Part shown: piece after piece, positions 1-11,848 of the stretch
Numbering within the stretch: the first letter of the stretch is position 1
Layout of the letters: each line of letters starts with the position of its first letter
Assembly: GCA_963514095.1 (NCBI GenBank)
Contig: OY741273.1
Span: 1,279,001-1,343,000 of the forward strand
DNA length: 64,000 nucleotides
Direction: 5' to 3'
Source: Eutrigla gurnardus
Taxonomy: Eukaryota; Chordata; Actinopteri; Perciformes; Triglidae
Notes under the pieces: model-generated
Seen by the model: the letters and a program-made list of their open reading frames with translations, nothing else
Told to the model about the DNA's origin: nothing
Database searches by the model: none
Program-made: the position numbers and the translations under genes

Positions 1-11
1 TGCGTGTGCGT

Positions 12-235
12 GTGTGTGTGTGCGTGCGTGCGTGTCGAGAGAGAGAGAGGGAGAGATAGCTGATGTGCGGCCACCAGATGGAGCTATTCCTCGCAGCGTT
101 CAGGGGCGGAGCCACTGAGGTTCGATGGGGTAGCGAGAGAGAGAGAGAGGTGGAGCTATTCCTCGCAGCGGTCAGGGGCGGAGCCACTGAGGTCTGACGG
201 AGTAGCGAGAGAGAGAGAGAGATAGCTGTATGTAG
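12..235. repeat. Short tandem duplication with GA-rich spacers
   Basis: A unit of about 73 bp beginning tggagctattcctcgcagcg occurs at about 79 and again at about 152, each copy followed by a (GA)n run. A shorter related piece (agatgtagctatgtcc) follows near 241. The left edge of the window is (TG)n. No coding signal is seen. Confidence 0.6.
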
Positions 236-239
236 CCAC

Positions 240-1257
240 CAGATGTAGCTATGTCCCTAGCGCCCGCCGGGAACAGCTGGCTTAGGACACGTGTGTGCGG
301 TGTGTGTGTGTTAGCAGGGCACAAACAAAGAGAGAGAGGATGCGCGAGCGATATTCGGAGGGACAGAAAGCGTGCCGTTACCACACGGGCTCGCGTGAAT
401 GAACTGTCGTTTATTCCGCGAGACCGGTCTTTTAACTGATAGTAGAGGCTTTCTGAGCTCGCGAATATGGCGGAGGTTAGTCGCAAACACTGTTACAGAA
501 ATCAACCCAGCTGGGTACACATCAGTATTCAAATACAGCAGCACATGAACCAACGGACTCGGCGGTCCGCGATCAGAACTTAAAACACATTAACAAGAAT
601 TACAAGCATATCCTACACTATCACTTGTGTCTCTGCCCAGACTGATAGCCTCTTACTGGTATCGTTGCGTAAGACGATGACGGCGTTCCGTAACGGCGGT
701 GGTTCGTGAGTCCCCGGCGTCAGCGGGGGACGTGATGAGTCGGCTTCGTCCAGACGAGAGCGGAGCGGGTTTCCTCTCGTTGATCAAACTCAAATAAAGA
801 AAACAGTCCGTGTTTCTTTCTTCCACGGACGGCGATATAATCGCGGCTTGGCGATTTAGTCAGCTTACTTCAGACAGCGTCTGGTAGCTGGACGGCAGGA
901 ACCGGCTTGGTTCCTCTTGTTGCAGCGGTGCGCTGCGGGAGGGGGTCGCCTCCCGTTGCAACGTGGTGTTGCGCCGGTTGTAGGAAGAGGCCAGTAGGAG
1001 TCGGAGTAAGAGTGAATAAGAGAGCGTTCTCCGGGCGGCTTCGGTTTATAAAGCTCAGGCCGCTCCAGGGGACCCCCCCGGGGTTCCCTGAAGATGTCAG
1101 CCAATAGGATGGTTGGGTGGCGTCGCATCTCTCACCTGGGTGAGATGTGAAACTAAAATGGCGGTGTAGTTTTTAATCCCCTTTGTCCCTTTGTCCTGGC
1201 CGCATGTGTGGGCTTCTGTAGGCCGCATTGTGTAGTCCTAACGGTTAGGTCCCAACA
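240..1257 (-). mobile_element. LTR-like promoter block of an unidentified retroelement
   Basis: Read on the - strand, this roughly 1-kb GC-rich block starts with TG at 1257. It carries an inverted CCAAT (ccaatagg on + at 1101), a TATA motif (tttataaa at 1045-1052) and, about 640 bp downstream, an AATAAA signal (tttatt on + at 410-415). That order of CCAAT, TATA and poly(A) site fits a long terminal repeat. No partner LTR, primer binding site or gag/pol reading frame lies in the window, so it could be a solo LTR or simply a CpG-rich promoter. The small ORFs in it look like frame shadows. Confidence 0.3.
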
Positions 1258-1331
1258 CCAGGCAAGAGGAATTGATCTCAGTTGCCATGGCAATTAGTAT
1301 AATTACAAAGTTTATTCAGTATAACAACTAA

Positions 1332-1544
1332 AATGAACTCTCAAATGTCCCCATAGACAATGAGGCCACCAGGACCTGGATGGTGAGGAAGCTAGAGTCT
1401 TTGGAGGCATCAATACTAGCAAGAGAGCAGTCACTGCACTCTGTTCCAGAGGAAGCTGTGTTGCTGGCACCATGCAGAACAGTCTGTGAACTTGAGGAGT
1501 TGGACAGGATCCTGGCTCAAGCGGAGAGGATCACAAAATTGTAA
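1332..1544 (+). pseudogene. Unassigned coding-like fragment, acidic and helical
   Basis: An open frame of 70 codons runs from just after a TAA (1329-1331) to a TAA at 1542-1544. It has no ATG at its start; the first internal Met is in WMVRKLESLEASILAREQ. The product is Glu/Leu rich and ends in CELEELDRILAQAERITKL, which looks like an amphipathic helix. It faintly recalls the C-terminal helix of DUF4806-type transposon-associated proteins, but that match is from memory and weak. A possible splice acceptor (ccccatag) at 1349-1356 could make it a terminal exon. It is followed by T-rich, 3'-UTR-like sequence. Confidence 0.25.
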
Positions 1545-1846
1545 TTAATTAATTCGTTGACACCTTTTTGCTGTGTTCATGTTATTGCTGTGCTTTTTCC
1601 TTCACTGCCAGCATGTGGTTTGTCTATATTGCTTATTCACACAGACTTCCCTGTTGGGTACACCAATCACTTGAGCTCTACTACAGCTATTCACAGTGGA
1701 CTATTTTTCTTGGACTTTTCTTTTCTTTCAAAGTTGCGGATGAATCTCCCGACATATGGCGCCATGTTTCTGCACCTTTGTATGTTATATTTATTGTTAT
1801 ATTTTATTTATTTATTTTATTTTGTATTGTTATTATTAGTATGGGA

Positions 1847-1955
1847 TAGGTTAATTGATGACTCTAAATTGCCCGTAGGTGTGAATATGAGAGTGAATGG
1901 TTGTCTGTCCAGGGTGTACCCTGCCTTCGCCCAAAGGCTTATTAAACCGAGATAG
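1847..1955 (+). mobile_element. V-SINE (DANA/Mermaid type) 3' fragment
   Basis: The segment from ataggttaattgatgactc through the 'gtccagggtgtaccctgcc' box matches the conserved 3' part of the tRNA-derived fish SINE seen more completely at 4967-5275 and 55205-55400. The tRNA head is missing. Confidence 0.6.
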
Positions 1956-1979
1956 TTAGGGAGAACCATAAACCTACAA

Positions 1980-2690
1980 AGGTGTGTGTGTGTGGGGGGG
2001 GGGATTACAATGCAACCAAAAGAGAACCATGAACTAACCTTCTACAAATGTTGGGGGAACATTGTTGAATGTTCAGAGAACCATAACATGTTACAAACGT
2101 TACGTTAGGAGAACGTCAACAAACTTTCCATATCCAACCAGGGGGGAACCAAAGGGGAACCCAAACCTCACCGAAATATAACAGTCAGGGAACATTACTG
2201 CAGCTTGGACCTAACGTTCTGATAACGTTCTGGGAACGAAAAACCCAGGGTTAATCCTGAAATTACCTCATTAAGCCCAAATCCTGCTTCCTAGTACAGG
2301 CCTCTGGTAATCACAGGTGATGAGGATCACCTGTGTCAATCAGCTGACACTGCTCCTGAGCTGTCTCCACACACCTCTCTCTCCTGCAGCCAGATGCTGC
2401 ACCACACCCATCTCCACATACTGCTAACTGTAACAATTCACCTTATCTAAGATTATCAGGGAAATATTAGTAACACGGAAATTTAGGAAGCAGGTGGATC
2501 TGATGTAAAAAGACACCAGGTTGCTTCCAAAGTTAAGCATATTGGAGCAAGACATTAAATCAAATCACATCCAACCTGGATGGCACTTAGAGAACAAAGA
2601 GTGTGGGTGACATGAGTGTGCCGACCCTTCTAATTTAATAAATCCAATAGGCACAGTTCCTTAAGGAATAATCCACAAATAATAGAAAAG
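1980..2690. other. Unassigned, with a GAACGTTC-rich repeat
   Basis: Between 1990 and 2250 many variants of gaacattg, gaacgttc and 'gagaacc' recur, which is typical of a degenerate dispersed fish repeat. From 2260 to 2690 no ORF, splice signal or repeat family is recognised. Confidence 0.4.
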
Positions 2691-2716
2691 GGTTTGAAGC
2701 AGGTGAGGCATGTTGA

Positions 2717-2925
2717 GATGCTGCTGCTACTACCAGTCATACTAGTACTCCTACTGCTACTACTAGTACTACTACTGTGACTACTTTTACTGCTTCTGCT
2801 ATTGTAACTATTACTACTACAAGTTATATTACTGCAGATGCTGCTTCTGCTACTACTTCTACTATGTATACAAACTATTGCTGCTGCTTCTACTCCTGCT
2901 ACTACTACTACTGTTCAGAGATGGA
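2717..2925. repeat. Trinucleotide (ACT/GCT)n-rich tract, left half
   Basis: Imperfect tandem act/gct triplets. The tract is interrupted by the hAT element at 2926-4566 and resumes at 4567-4940, so it is one older microsatellite split by an insertion. Confidence 0.8.
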
Positions 2926-4566
2926 CAGAGTACTCGACCCCAGTACTTGAGTAAGAGTACAAATACTACTGGTCTACTCCGTTACAAGTAAAAGTAGCTC
3001 AGTCGACATGGTACTCGAGTAAGAGTAAAAAAAGTACTTGCTTCTAAAGGTACTTGAGTATCCAAAAGTACATGCTTTTAAATTTACTTTAAGTAAAAGT
3101 AAGAGTAAATTTCAAATAAAATGAATGGTTCTAGGCTTAACATAGTTAATAAATATTTGTGTAAAAAAGTATTTGGGGGTTTATGTCTTCCTGCACCACC
3201 AGTAAATACCAACCACTGCTATGCGCTATACAGTCACACAAGATAAGTAAAATATAATACAATACATATACCTTAAACTAGTATGACTAGATTAACATAA
3301 TGTATCTTACGGTGTAATATTGCCAAGGAAACTGCACTGTCGTAGCTATGTTCGATGCTGCAAAGCTACAAGCTCACAAACGCATAACTTCTGACTTCTG
3401 CTATGAGCCTGCCTGTTAATCAGGCATGCAAGGATGTTGTACGACAAAGTATACATCCAGCTTATTCAGCCCAAAAGCAACGTTCCCCCAGCAGCGTTCC
3501 CCCACTGTTGCTGTAACGCTTGCCCCTGGGTGATGTTGGGAATTTGAAATTGTGTTGACTCTTGAAATTTTGAGCGTATTCTAGTCCTGCTCAATGTGTT
3601 AAGTGTCCTGAGATGACTTCTGTTGTGATTTGACACTATAAATATAATTGAATTGAATTGAATTGAATTATACTAGAACAGCATTTCCCAGTAATATGGC
3701 AAATGGATTAACTAAAGCAAAGCAAGGGGGTCGACAAAAGTTTGGTGAGTGTTAATAACAAATAACGTTACGTTATGAGAGCGTTTCATTCGGCCATCGT
3801 TTCAAACCACAACACACACACACACACACACGCACACACACAGTGCCACTTCCTACAAAATGTCATTTTTGTGATCAACACACACTCACATTCTCACAAC
3901 ATGATAACATTGACCGAGATGTTATCATGTTGAAAAACATGGTGAAAGTCTGGTTAACTTACGTCAACATGTTTCTTTAAGTCGGACGAGTTGTTGAAAG
4001 CAGAGATGTAGTTTTCCTTCGGCAAAAACAATACACATATACACAAAAATATATGACTGTTTGTCTGTGTCCATGTTTTTTACTCTGTAAAACTCAAACA
4101 TGGAGTCCAGATAAGGCCAAGGATTTTCTGAAAGTTCCTCCGGATCATTCTCACACTCAGTCTGAGACTCAGCCATTGTTGCGGTTTTGTGTTGACAAAC
4201 ACAGTCGAGAGCGTGGCTACTTTGGCGGTATCCTTATGGGGAGGGATTACGTATTTCCGCTTTTACGTAGATCCCAGTGGAGAGCATGCACTGTGATAGC
4301 TTTCCGTCTTTGACAAACAGCTTATGTCCAATAGTATTTTTTAAAAAAAGAAAGAAAAATAAAAGAGCAGACCTGAAAGTAACGAGTACTTTTCAGCCTT
4401 TCTAGAAATTAACTTGAGTAAAAGTAAAAGTATTTGTCTTGGAAATGTATTCAAGTAAGAGTAATAAGTACCAAATAAATCTAATACTCAAGTAAAGTAC
4501 AAGTCCTCTGGATATGTACTTAAGTACAGTACTTAAGTAAATTTACTCCGTTACTGTCCACCACTG
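2926..4566 (-). mobile_element. hAT transposon remnant with perfect 8-bp TSD
   Basis: The left end cagagatggacagagtactc and the inverted right end (cagtggtggacagtaacgga read on -) are terminal inverted repeats. Subterminal 'agtacttgagtaaaagta' motifs crowd both ends. The 8-bp target duplication ctactgtt at 2918-2925 and 4567-4574 is perfect and diagnostic of hAT. The element is 1.64 kb, too short for a whole transposase. It keeps the promoter-side end and first exon on the - strand (see 3963-4176), so it is an internally deleted copy. A (CA)n run lies at about 3811-3842. Confidence 0.88.
3963..4176 (-). pseudogene. hAT transposase first exon (BED zinc finger), broken
   Basis: From an ATG at 4176 the - strand encodes MAESQTECENDPEELSENP, an acidic start followed by WPYLDSMFEF, as in fish hAT transposases. 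A frameshift near 4070 moves the reading to another frame that gives CVLFLPKENYISAFNNSS and then DLKKHVD. This is the C-x2-C and NSSxLKKH part of a BED zinc finger, with the second cysteine changed to Phe. The exon ends at 3963 directly before a consensus donor (gtaagt read on -). The RNase-H-like catalytic core is absent, so the copy cannot be autonomous. Confidence 0.7.
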
Positions 4567-4945
4567 CTACTGTTACTGTTCCTGCTATTGCAAGTACTGC
4601 TGCTTCTACTGCTACTACGGTCATTACTGGTAATACTGCTGCTACACGACTACTTGACTGCTGCTGCTGCTTCTTCCACTACATCTGCAAAAGCTTTTTC
4701 TCATGCTGTGACTGCTACTACAACTACTATATTACTACTACTATACTATAACTGCTGCTGCTAATACTACTACTATTGTTGTTGCTGCTACTTTTACTAC
4801 TACTACTAGGCCTACTTCTGCTACTACTACTAATACTGCTGCTGGTACTACTGCTGCTGCTTACACCTACTACTAGTTCTGCTGCTAGTCCTACTACAAC
4901 AACTACTCCAACTTCTACTGCTGCTGATATTGTTGATTTTAATAC
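4567..4945. repeat. Trinucleotide (ACT/GCT)n-rich tract, right half
   Basis: This continues the tract interrupted by the hAT insertion. Its poly-Leu and poly-Thr frames are products of the triplet repeat, not a gene. Confidence 0.8.
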
Positions 4946-4966
4946 TAAACTACTGCGATTACGGGC

Positions 4967-5275
4967 TGCACGGTGGTGTATTGGTTAGCACTGTCGCCTC
5001 ACAGTGTTCAGGTTCGAGTTCCTCATGTGTGGCGTTCTCCCCGTGTTAGTGTGGGTTCTCTGTGGGTTCTCCGGCTTCCTCGCACAGTCTGAAGACATGC
5101 AGGATGGACCTGTCTGTCTCTACATGTCAGCCCTGTGATTGACTGGTTACCTGTCTGTCTTTACATGTCAGCCCTGTGGTAGACTGGTTACCTGTCCAGG
5201 TAATATCAGCTGGGATCGGCTCCAGCCCCCCCACGACCCTGAATCCAGGATAAGCGGTTGATGATGGATGGACTA
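4967..5275 (+). mobile_element. tRNA-derived V-SINE (DANA/Mermaid type), near full length
   Basis: The head ggctgcacggtggtgtattg, then ggttagcactgtcgcctcac (A box region) and ggttcgagttcc (B box), is the tRNA-like pol III promoter. The central part has the 'ctccccgtgttagtgtggg' and 'gaagacatgcagg' boxes. The tail 'ggctccagcccccccacgac' to tgatggatgg matches the shared V-SINE 3' end. The sequence around 'tgtctgtctctacatgtcag' is duplicated in tandem inside the element. Confidence 0.8.
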
Positions 5276-5279
5276 TTAC

Positions 5280-5589
5280 TTCTTCTCCTTCTGCTACTGT
5301 TGCTGCCAATACTAGAAGCGTAGGTAGCTCAATGCCTTTAACCTTTTCAGGCATGTAATTTAACCATTTTGCATTTTCAGCAAAGCTTTGCAATTAATTT
5401 TAACTTTTGCTCCACATTTTTCTGGGGGAAATGGCTTTTCTAGTTTTATAATAATACCATGGCTCATAATCCTGATCTACACTCCATACCAGCTGGTGGC
5501 AGTAATTCACCAAGTCATTGTTTGCAAACCGTCCATATGGCCCAAGGAAGAACACGAAGGAGAGAATGGAGGGAAGTCATGGCAGAACA
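5280..5589. other. Unassigned upstream flank
   Basis: AT-rich sequence with no recognisable gene or repeat. It precedes the candidate rnf168 promoter region. Confidence 0.3.
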
Positions 5590-5790
5590 CGGTTAGAATG
5601 CGGGCCCATTCCGTGTTTACAGCTGATTCACGCGGGGGTTCTGTGATAGCTGACCACAGTAAAGCTCCGGTTCACCGGGATGCTCTACAGTTTAGCTGGA
5701 GTACTCAAGTGCTAACTGTTAGCCGCTAACACACTGGCCTGCATTTGACGTCAGCTAACTTTAGCACTGACGGAAGTATCAAACATACAG
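5590..5790 (+). promoter_or_regulatory. rnf168: Candidate rnf168 promoter / non-coding exon 1
   Basis: The first coding exon is preceded by a splice acceptor (cctcctgcag ending at 7945) instead of a TATA-proximal leader, so a non-coding exon is expected upstream. This stretch is locally GC-richer and holds a perfect palindromic CRE (TGACGTCA at 5746-5753). It ends in a plausible donor, catacag followed by gtgaac at 5791. The assignment is inference; no transcript evidence is available from sequence alone. Confidence 0.25.
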
Positions 5791-5799
5791 GTGAACGGA

Positions 5800-7163
5800 G
5801 GTCAGATGAGTACTAAACTTACTTCAACAGTACTATTGATTGTTAACGTTAATCTTTGTCTATCTGTGTTAATCCGCTGAGACATCAGGTGGGTTCCCGT
5901 AAAAGGCGAACTAACGTAAGATGCTAACGTTAGCAGCTAGTTAGCTTAAACTTTTGCTGAACACAACACTGCTGTTTCTTTATGCTCCGTTAATCCGTAA
6001 CAGTTCGTGACAAATTAAACATGAAATCTGTATTTTTAGATGTTATTTTGATTTGTAACGTTAACGTTATTATTTTATTTACCCCCATAGATACTATTTG
6101 GTTGTTTATGCATATCAAAAATATAAGACATGTCACATTTTTTATGTGCACAAACATTTTTTATAAATCATTTTTTCTCAATTTGAGTAGCTTATAGTGC
6201 TGAAGTGGAACTTTTCAGGAAAGAGATCTATCCCGCAGAATTGTATAAACTGACAAAACCATTTGATTGTGTCTCCTGGTGTTAGAAAGCCATGAAATTG
6301 GCACTGTGGTACTAAGTGAATTGTAACAAGGCTAAATGAGGCTTCTTGTGAGACTTTAATAGTGATAAGGTTATTTATTCATATAGATGTACACACTAAG
6401 TAATACTTGTGTATATGATTGCATGTTATAAATTATAACAAATGTGTTCAGTCGAGTAGCATCTATCTAGTACACTGAATACAAAGACAATGAGTCATTT
6501 TTACAACTTCTAAGAAAACATGTTTTCATGCCTTTACATCTGTCATGTCAGGCAATATATAGTATTCAGAGGCACAACACAACATACAATTCTTAGAAAA
6601 CAGATCTTGAACTTGCTTAAAGTCATGCTGTGACCGTTGATACATCCAGGGCTTCAACCACACGAATAATTTTAGTCTTATCAGTTATCAATCTTTTTTT
6701 GTATGATTTATGAAATAAAGCCAGAATTGATAGTTTGGTTATTTCAATTCATCCTTTTTTTTTTTTTTTACTGAAATCAGATATAATAAACAGATAAAGA
6801 TAATATAACTGCATAAAGATCATATAAACAACACATTTACCAACTCCAATCAGATATGATTAACTGATATAATAAACCGATAAAGATAATATCATATCAT
6901 AAAGATCATATAAACAACTGTCTCCTTTACAGCTGCAGCTGTGTTGCTCCGCTTTCTAAGGAGGAGCTTGTTTTCTCCATAAACGCAAAGTAATATCTCC
7001 CGGTTGCCATGGTGTATCGTAGTATTGGAGCTCCATTGATGATGGCTTTGTAGAGTCGGCAGGCATGCGTGTTACTCAGAGTTTACATCCTCAGAGTTGA
7101 TTGAACTAATTCAGAACTGCTGTTCTGGAACCCAAAACTCAGAGTTGGTCGACACAGGGTTCG
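5800..7163. other. AT-rich putative intron, unassigned
   Basis: No coding exon or transposon with defined ends was recognised. Several 'gttaacgtta' motifs lie near 5840-6070. A degenerate pair of related AT-rich segments with 'aacagataaagataat' occurs near 6790 and 6865. If 5791 is a real donor, this is the first intron of rnf168. Confidence 0.3.
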
Positions 7164-7171
7164 GTTTAGAG

Positions 7172-7843
7172 CAGAGGTTGCGCTAGACTTTTTCGTTGTC
7201 TGTCATTTTGACTGACAGGGTCATAAAAATCCTGTCATAATCTACTTTTACCGGTCACTTGAATTTTTTAAATGATAATGACATATTCAATTGCATTTAA
7301 TTTTTATTCATTTTTAATGAATATTCAGTCCAAACAAGCTGAACAAATAATCCACACCGTGGATACACACATCAAGCAGAAGAATATGTAACTTTTCTCC
7401 GCAGTAACAAAAACATCTGACTGTGTGGCCCCAGAAGCTACATGAACAATGAACAGTTCACCTGTGGCCTAAACGCACAGTCTCATGCGGCGTTCACACC
7501 GGACGCGATAGACGCGCCAGACGCACCATTCGCGCCGCCGCCTGAATCGCGTGTCATCGCGCCATTCACATTGATTTTCAATGTAGAGTTGCCGCTCAAT
7601 TCGCGTCTATCGCGTCCTGTGTGAACGCCCCTTGACACTCAACTGCTGTGACATTTTTCTTCTTTTCTTCTTTTCTACTTTTCTTCTTCTACAAGAGCCA
7701 TTTACTGTTATATGCTCTTCGCCACCAAGTGGTCAGGGGTGTGAATTGCAATCTGTCAAAATGACAGATGGCCCTAGGATTTTTCCGTCACCGTTTTAAA
7801 AAAACGGTCAATGACGGAAAATATTCGGTTAACGCGACCCCTG
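7172..7843. mobile_element. Short hAT element with perfect TSD, hosting a nested MITE
   Basis: The ends cagaggttgcgctagac and (read on -) caggggtcgcgttaaccg are inverted. The 8-bp duplication gtttagag is perfect at 7164-7171 and 7844-7851. Inner 'gtcattttgac' motifs are mirrored near both ends. A second, palindromic MITE lies inside at 7488-7633. No transposase is encoded. Confidence 0.85.
7488..7633. mobile_element. Palindromic MITE, ggcgttcacaccggacgcg family
   Basis: The left arm ggcgttcacaccggacgcga and the right arm tcgcgtcctgtgtgaacgcc are inverted repeats that continue inward as gatagacgcg / cgcgtctatc. A relative with 'gcttccgcggccggtgtgaa' lies at about 11295-11460. The element is non-coding and sits inside the hAT element at 7172-7843. 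Confidence 0.75.
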
Positions 7844-7982
7844 GTTTAGAGTTGGTTGAGCCTGCTTTCTGGAATACACCCCAGCTATAACATTTAATTA
7901 AATGAAATTGTGATACTGACTGACTACTGGTGACCCCTCCTGCAGAGCTGTGGCCATCTACAGAGGAACGAGGAGGAGTAAG

Positions 7983-8129
7983 ATGGTGTCAGACGTGGAG
8001 GTGGAGGTGTCAGACAGTGGAGGAAGGAGCCGAGGAGGAGCGCTGTCTCTGGATGATTGTCACTGTCCAGTGTGTCTGGAGATCTTTATGGAGCCAGTGA
8101 CATTGCCATGCACACACACCTTCTGCAAG
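7983..8129 (+). CDS. rnf168: rnf168 coding exon 1
   Basis: Residues 1-49, from MVSDVEVEVSDSGGRSRG to the first half of the RING (CPVCLEIFMEPVTLPCTHTF). Acceptor cctcctgcag ends at 7945; donor aag|gtaaca at 8130; ends in phase 0. A GTG upstream in frame (7950) would lie at the exon edge and is less likely to be the start than the ATG. Confidence 0.9.
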
Positions 8130-11038
8130 GTAACAAGGGACTGCTTGCTGTCCTGGTCAATATGTTATGGGAATGTATCGTTGTTGTGACTGCTTGCTGT
8201 CATGACTGCTTGCTGTCGTGGTAAATATGATATGTATCCTCATCAGGACTGTTTCCTGGAGTCTGTGGATAAAACCACGCTTTGTTGCCCGCTGTGCAGA
8301 AAAAGAGTTTCCACCTGGGCCCGACTGAACAGCAGGAACAAAACTCTGGTGAATATGCAGCTTTGGACACAGATCCAGCTCTGCTTCCCTCTGCAGTGTC
8401 AGCGTCGCCTCAACGGGCAGGACACTGTTGTCGATGACAACCCCGGAGGTACCAACACACATAGACATCCCATAATACTGTTATTTTGCATGACGCGTGG
8501 TGTTGACTGACTTTAAGTGTGTATTGCAAGATGTCTCCCCAAACTGCTGCTACACCAGTGTTTCCCACACAAACTTCAGCCGTAGCGAGAAAAGGCGGAG
8601 GATTTGCTGCTGTGGATCACTCAGTGAAACCTCCATCATAACGAAAACAACAGCCCATAAGGCTCATTCCAAATGAATTGCTACTTTCCTGGAAAGTAGA
8701 TGAGAGCAACAATCCAGTTAGCCCACGGTTCAATACGTACCTCGGTCCTTGGGTTACGGTTTTCGGTACACATTTTGTGCGTTAGAAAAAAACTTGCTAT
8801 TTATATATTCTAAAATGATTTCTTTATTTTCTTATAAGCTAAGACTTTTTTTTTTTTTTTACATTCAGACACATTCAAGTGTATTGTTTAATAAAAGTGT
8901 GTAAATAAAAAAGAAAATGTAATACTTTCAAATGCAAACGTGCTTCTTAGCCTTGACGACTGGTATCGCGGGGGGGAAAAAGGTAAAACAATTTCAAAAG
9001 TAAATGTACATATTTTAAATAAACATAAAGTCACTGTTTTAAATAATCATACCAATAAACATAAAGTCACAGACCTGTACTTCAGTAGCCTTTATATGAC
9101 GTTCATACAGGGGGCGGTTTGGAGCACTGCTCTTCATCTCCACTCTGACACATAGCTGACCGTCACGGTGAGATAACTCTCTGTTCTCCGACAGGTTGTC
9201 TATCCGGGTCAGTGCTAGACTCCACGTCGATGCCTTTCAGTTGTTTTATACGAATTACTTTAGTGCTGAAAAGTGTAGCGCGGATCGAGCGTTTTGATTG
9301 GGTGACTGCACTCCACTGCACTTGTTGTGTTCTTGTGTTTTCTGCACTGGTAGAATCGGCTTGTTGGAAGCATCAACGAGAGAAATTGTTTTTAACTGAC
9401 GGTGTTACCTGCTCAGCCTTCCTGCCTCCAGGACGTTGGAGATTTACTCTGCAGGAGTAACACATGCTGCCTTCAAGTGCTCCTCTAAAGCTCCGACATA
9501 CCCAATTCAGAGAGAAATACAAGGATGGAAATGTGAAATTACATGAAATCTTATTGCAAAACCGAAAATACCTCAATACACAAGTGCGTATTGAACCGTG
9601 CATGGTGTACCGTTCGATATTATATTGAGAACCGTTGCATCCCTAATATACAACGAGCGTGATGCTTCACTTAGAGTTCTGCTGTCTATTAGGGGTTAAG
9701 CACTGCAGCTGCTGTGCTAACGTTACACACTTGCATGCGTACTATAGCCACAGAGCAACTTATCAGGGCTTGCTCTCTTCGGTCCAGCCAACAGTAGAGT
9801 CACTGAATTATACAGGAAGCTCCATTATCACCAGAAATAATTTCTAAATATTAGAGTGTTTGTGTGTAGTGTCTGTGTGTTTTCCCAGAGTGTGTCAGCC
9901 TGGAGAGCTGAAGCAGGAATATGAGGACCAGGTTACCAAAGTGAGTTTACTCTATAGTAATAAATATGTATGTAAGTCAGTGTTTATGGAGCAATATTTT
10001 GATATTCACATATTTGTATCAACTAACTGTCCCTTTGAATATCTGTTTCTATTTAATCATTTCAGACTAAGTTCTGGTTGTTGTTTAAAAGATTTCAGTC
10101 TTGTGATATAAATAATTGATAGATTTCATCCATACTGGACATGTTTGGCTGCATTTTATTTGTAATTCAGTTGGTTCAGTTCCTTGTTAGTGATGGAGTC
10201 TTGTTGTTGGTGTCAGGTGATGGAGGAGAAGCGAGTGCTGGATGAGGAGGAGAGGAGGGCCAGTGAGGAGTACATCCAGAGACTGTTGGCTGAGGAGGAG
10301 GAGTTGCTACAGGAGGAGCGGAGGAGGCGTGAAGAGGACGAGAGGCTGGCCCGACAGCTCAGCAGTCAGCTGGTCAGTGCTCTCTCTGAATTTTATATAT
10401 ATATAAACAGGGCTGTAAACTAACTTTTTGGCTCACCTGCCAAGGGGACCGGTAGATGAAAGAATCTACCGGCCAAGTACATTTTTTACCGGCCAAATAA
10501 TAAATTGCCTCTTTTTGTTGCATATACATCTGTTTCAGTACTTTTCATTGAGATAACAGTATTATAGAGCAGTACATGCTTAGAAAAGAGGCCAAAGTAT
10601 TATTTAGAAATACATTTTAATATTATTAATTGAATTTCATTCATTCCATCTCAAACATTGCAAATTTAAAACTTTAACAGTGCAAAACTGTGACAAAGGA
10701 AACACTCATTAATTACTCATCAGAACTGAATTTCCGCGCTTTTTTTCTTTGGCGTGTGTCCGGCAGACGGAGCAAAACATGACACCCGTCGAGTCGTCGT
10801 ACTGAAGCCATTCCCTGTCAGTCTTCCACTTCTCACTGAACGTTCTCACTTTTGCTTTTTTCGTCGATGTTTCGCCTTCGTTGTCACCTTCCTTTCCACC
10901 TTTCTCCTTTCACCAAGCGCTTCTGCTCAGCTGTTGTTCATTCAGAGCTATTTTTTCATTATGGAGTAAATAACCCCATAAAATTAATACGCCATGTTTC
11001 TGTAACCAAGAAGTTTGAACACTTCTTGTATCTATCCG

Positions 11039-11076
<38 letters not shown>

Positions 11077-11783
11077 GGAGAGGGAGAGCAGATATACCGT
11101 TGAAATACGCATATTTGTTTATCTACTCTTCACATTTATTAAATGTATCGTCTCTTCCTGTTTCCCAGTGCAAGTTGAGATACACAAATATGATTGCATT
11201 TGTCAATCGCGGTATTTTATTTAGAAAATTGCTTTTATTTTGAAAATTGACCGGATTGTCTCGTGTTTCTTTGTGTGATTTACTGCCAGAATTGACGCGT
11301 TCGCTTGCGGCACGCGCAAAAAATAGAGCAGACGCCGAAACGATCGCTTCACGGCGTCTGGTGTGAACTACACTATCGCTTAACAGGGGCGCCGAAAGGA
11401 AGCGGGCTCCGCTACGCGCCTATTCGCGGCGCTTCCGCGGCCGGTGTGAACCAGGCGTCACTCACTGCGACAAACCTTTAAAGAGCGGTGACGCACACGC
11501 TACGTTGCTTCGGGGGAACTATTTTCTACAGCTGTGACGTCGGGGGAGCTACTTCAATGTGACACACAACAAATCACCGGTTTAGCTTGACGTTTGCTAC
11601 CGTCATAATTTATCAGTTTACAGCTACTACAATGTTTTGTTATATCATGCATAATTTATTGCAAGAGCACGACCATCGGGACAAACATTTACCCGCCCCA
11701 GTGGCATGTATCCCTCCAAAATTAAGTCGCCAGGGGAATATTTTAGTCACATTTGGCGAGTGGCGACCGCTAGTTTACAGCCC

Positions 11784-11848
<65 letters not shown>

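Noticed and set aside
4776..4988. Poly-Leu 70-codon ORF
   Set aside because: It is a translation of the (CTA/CTG)n triplet tract.
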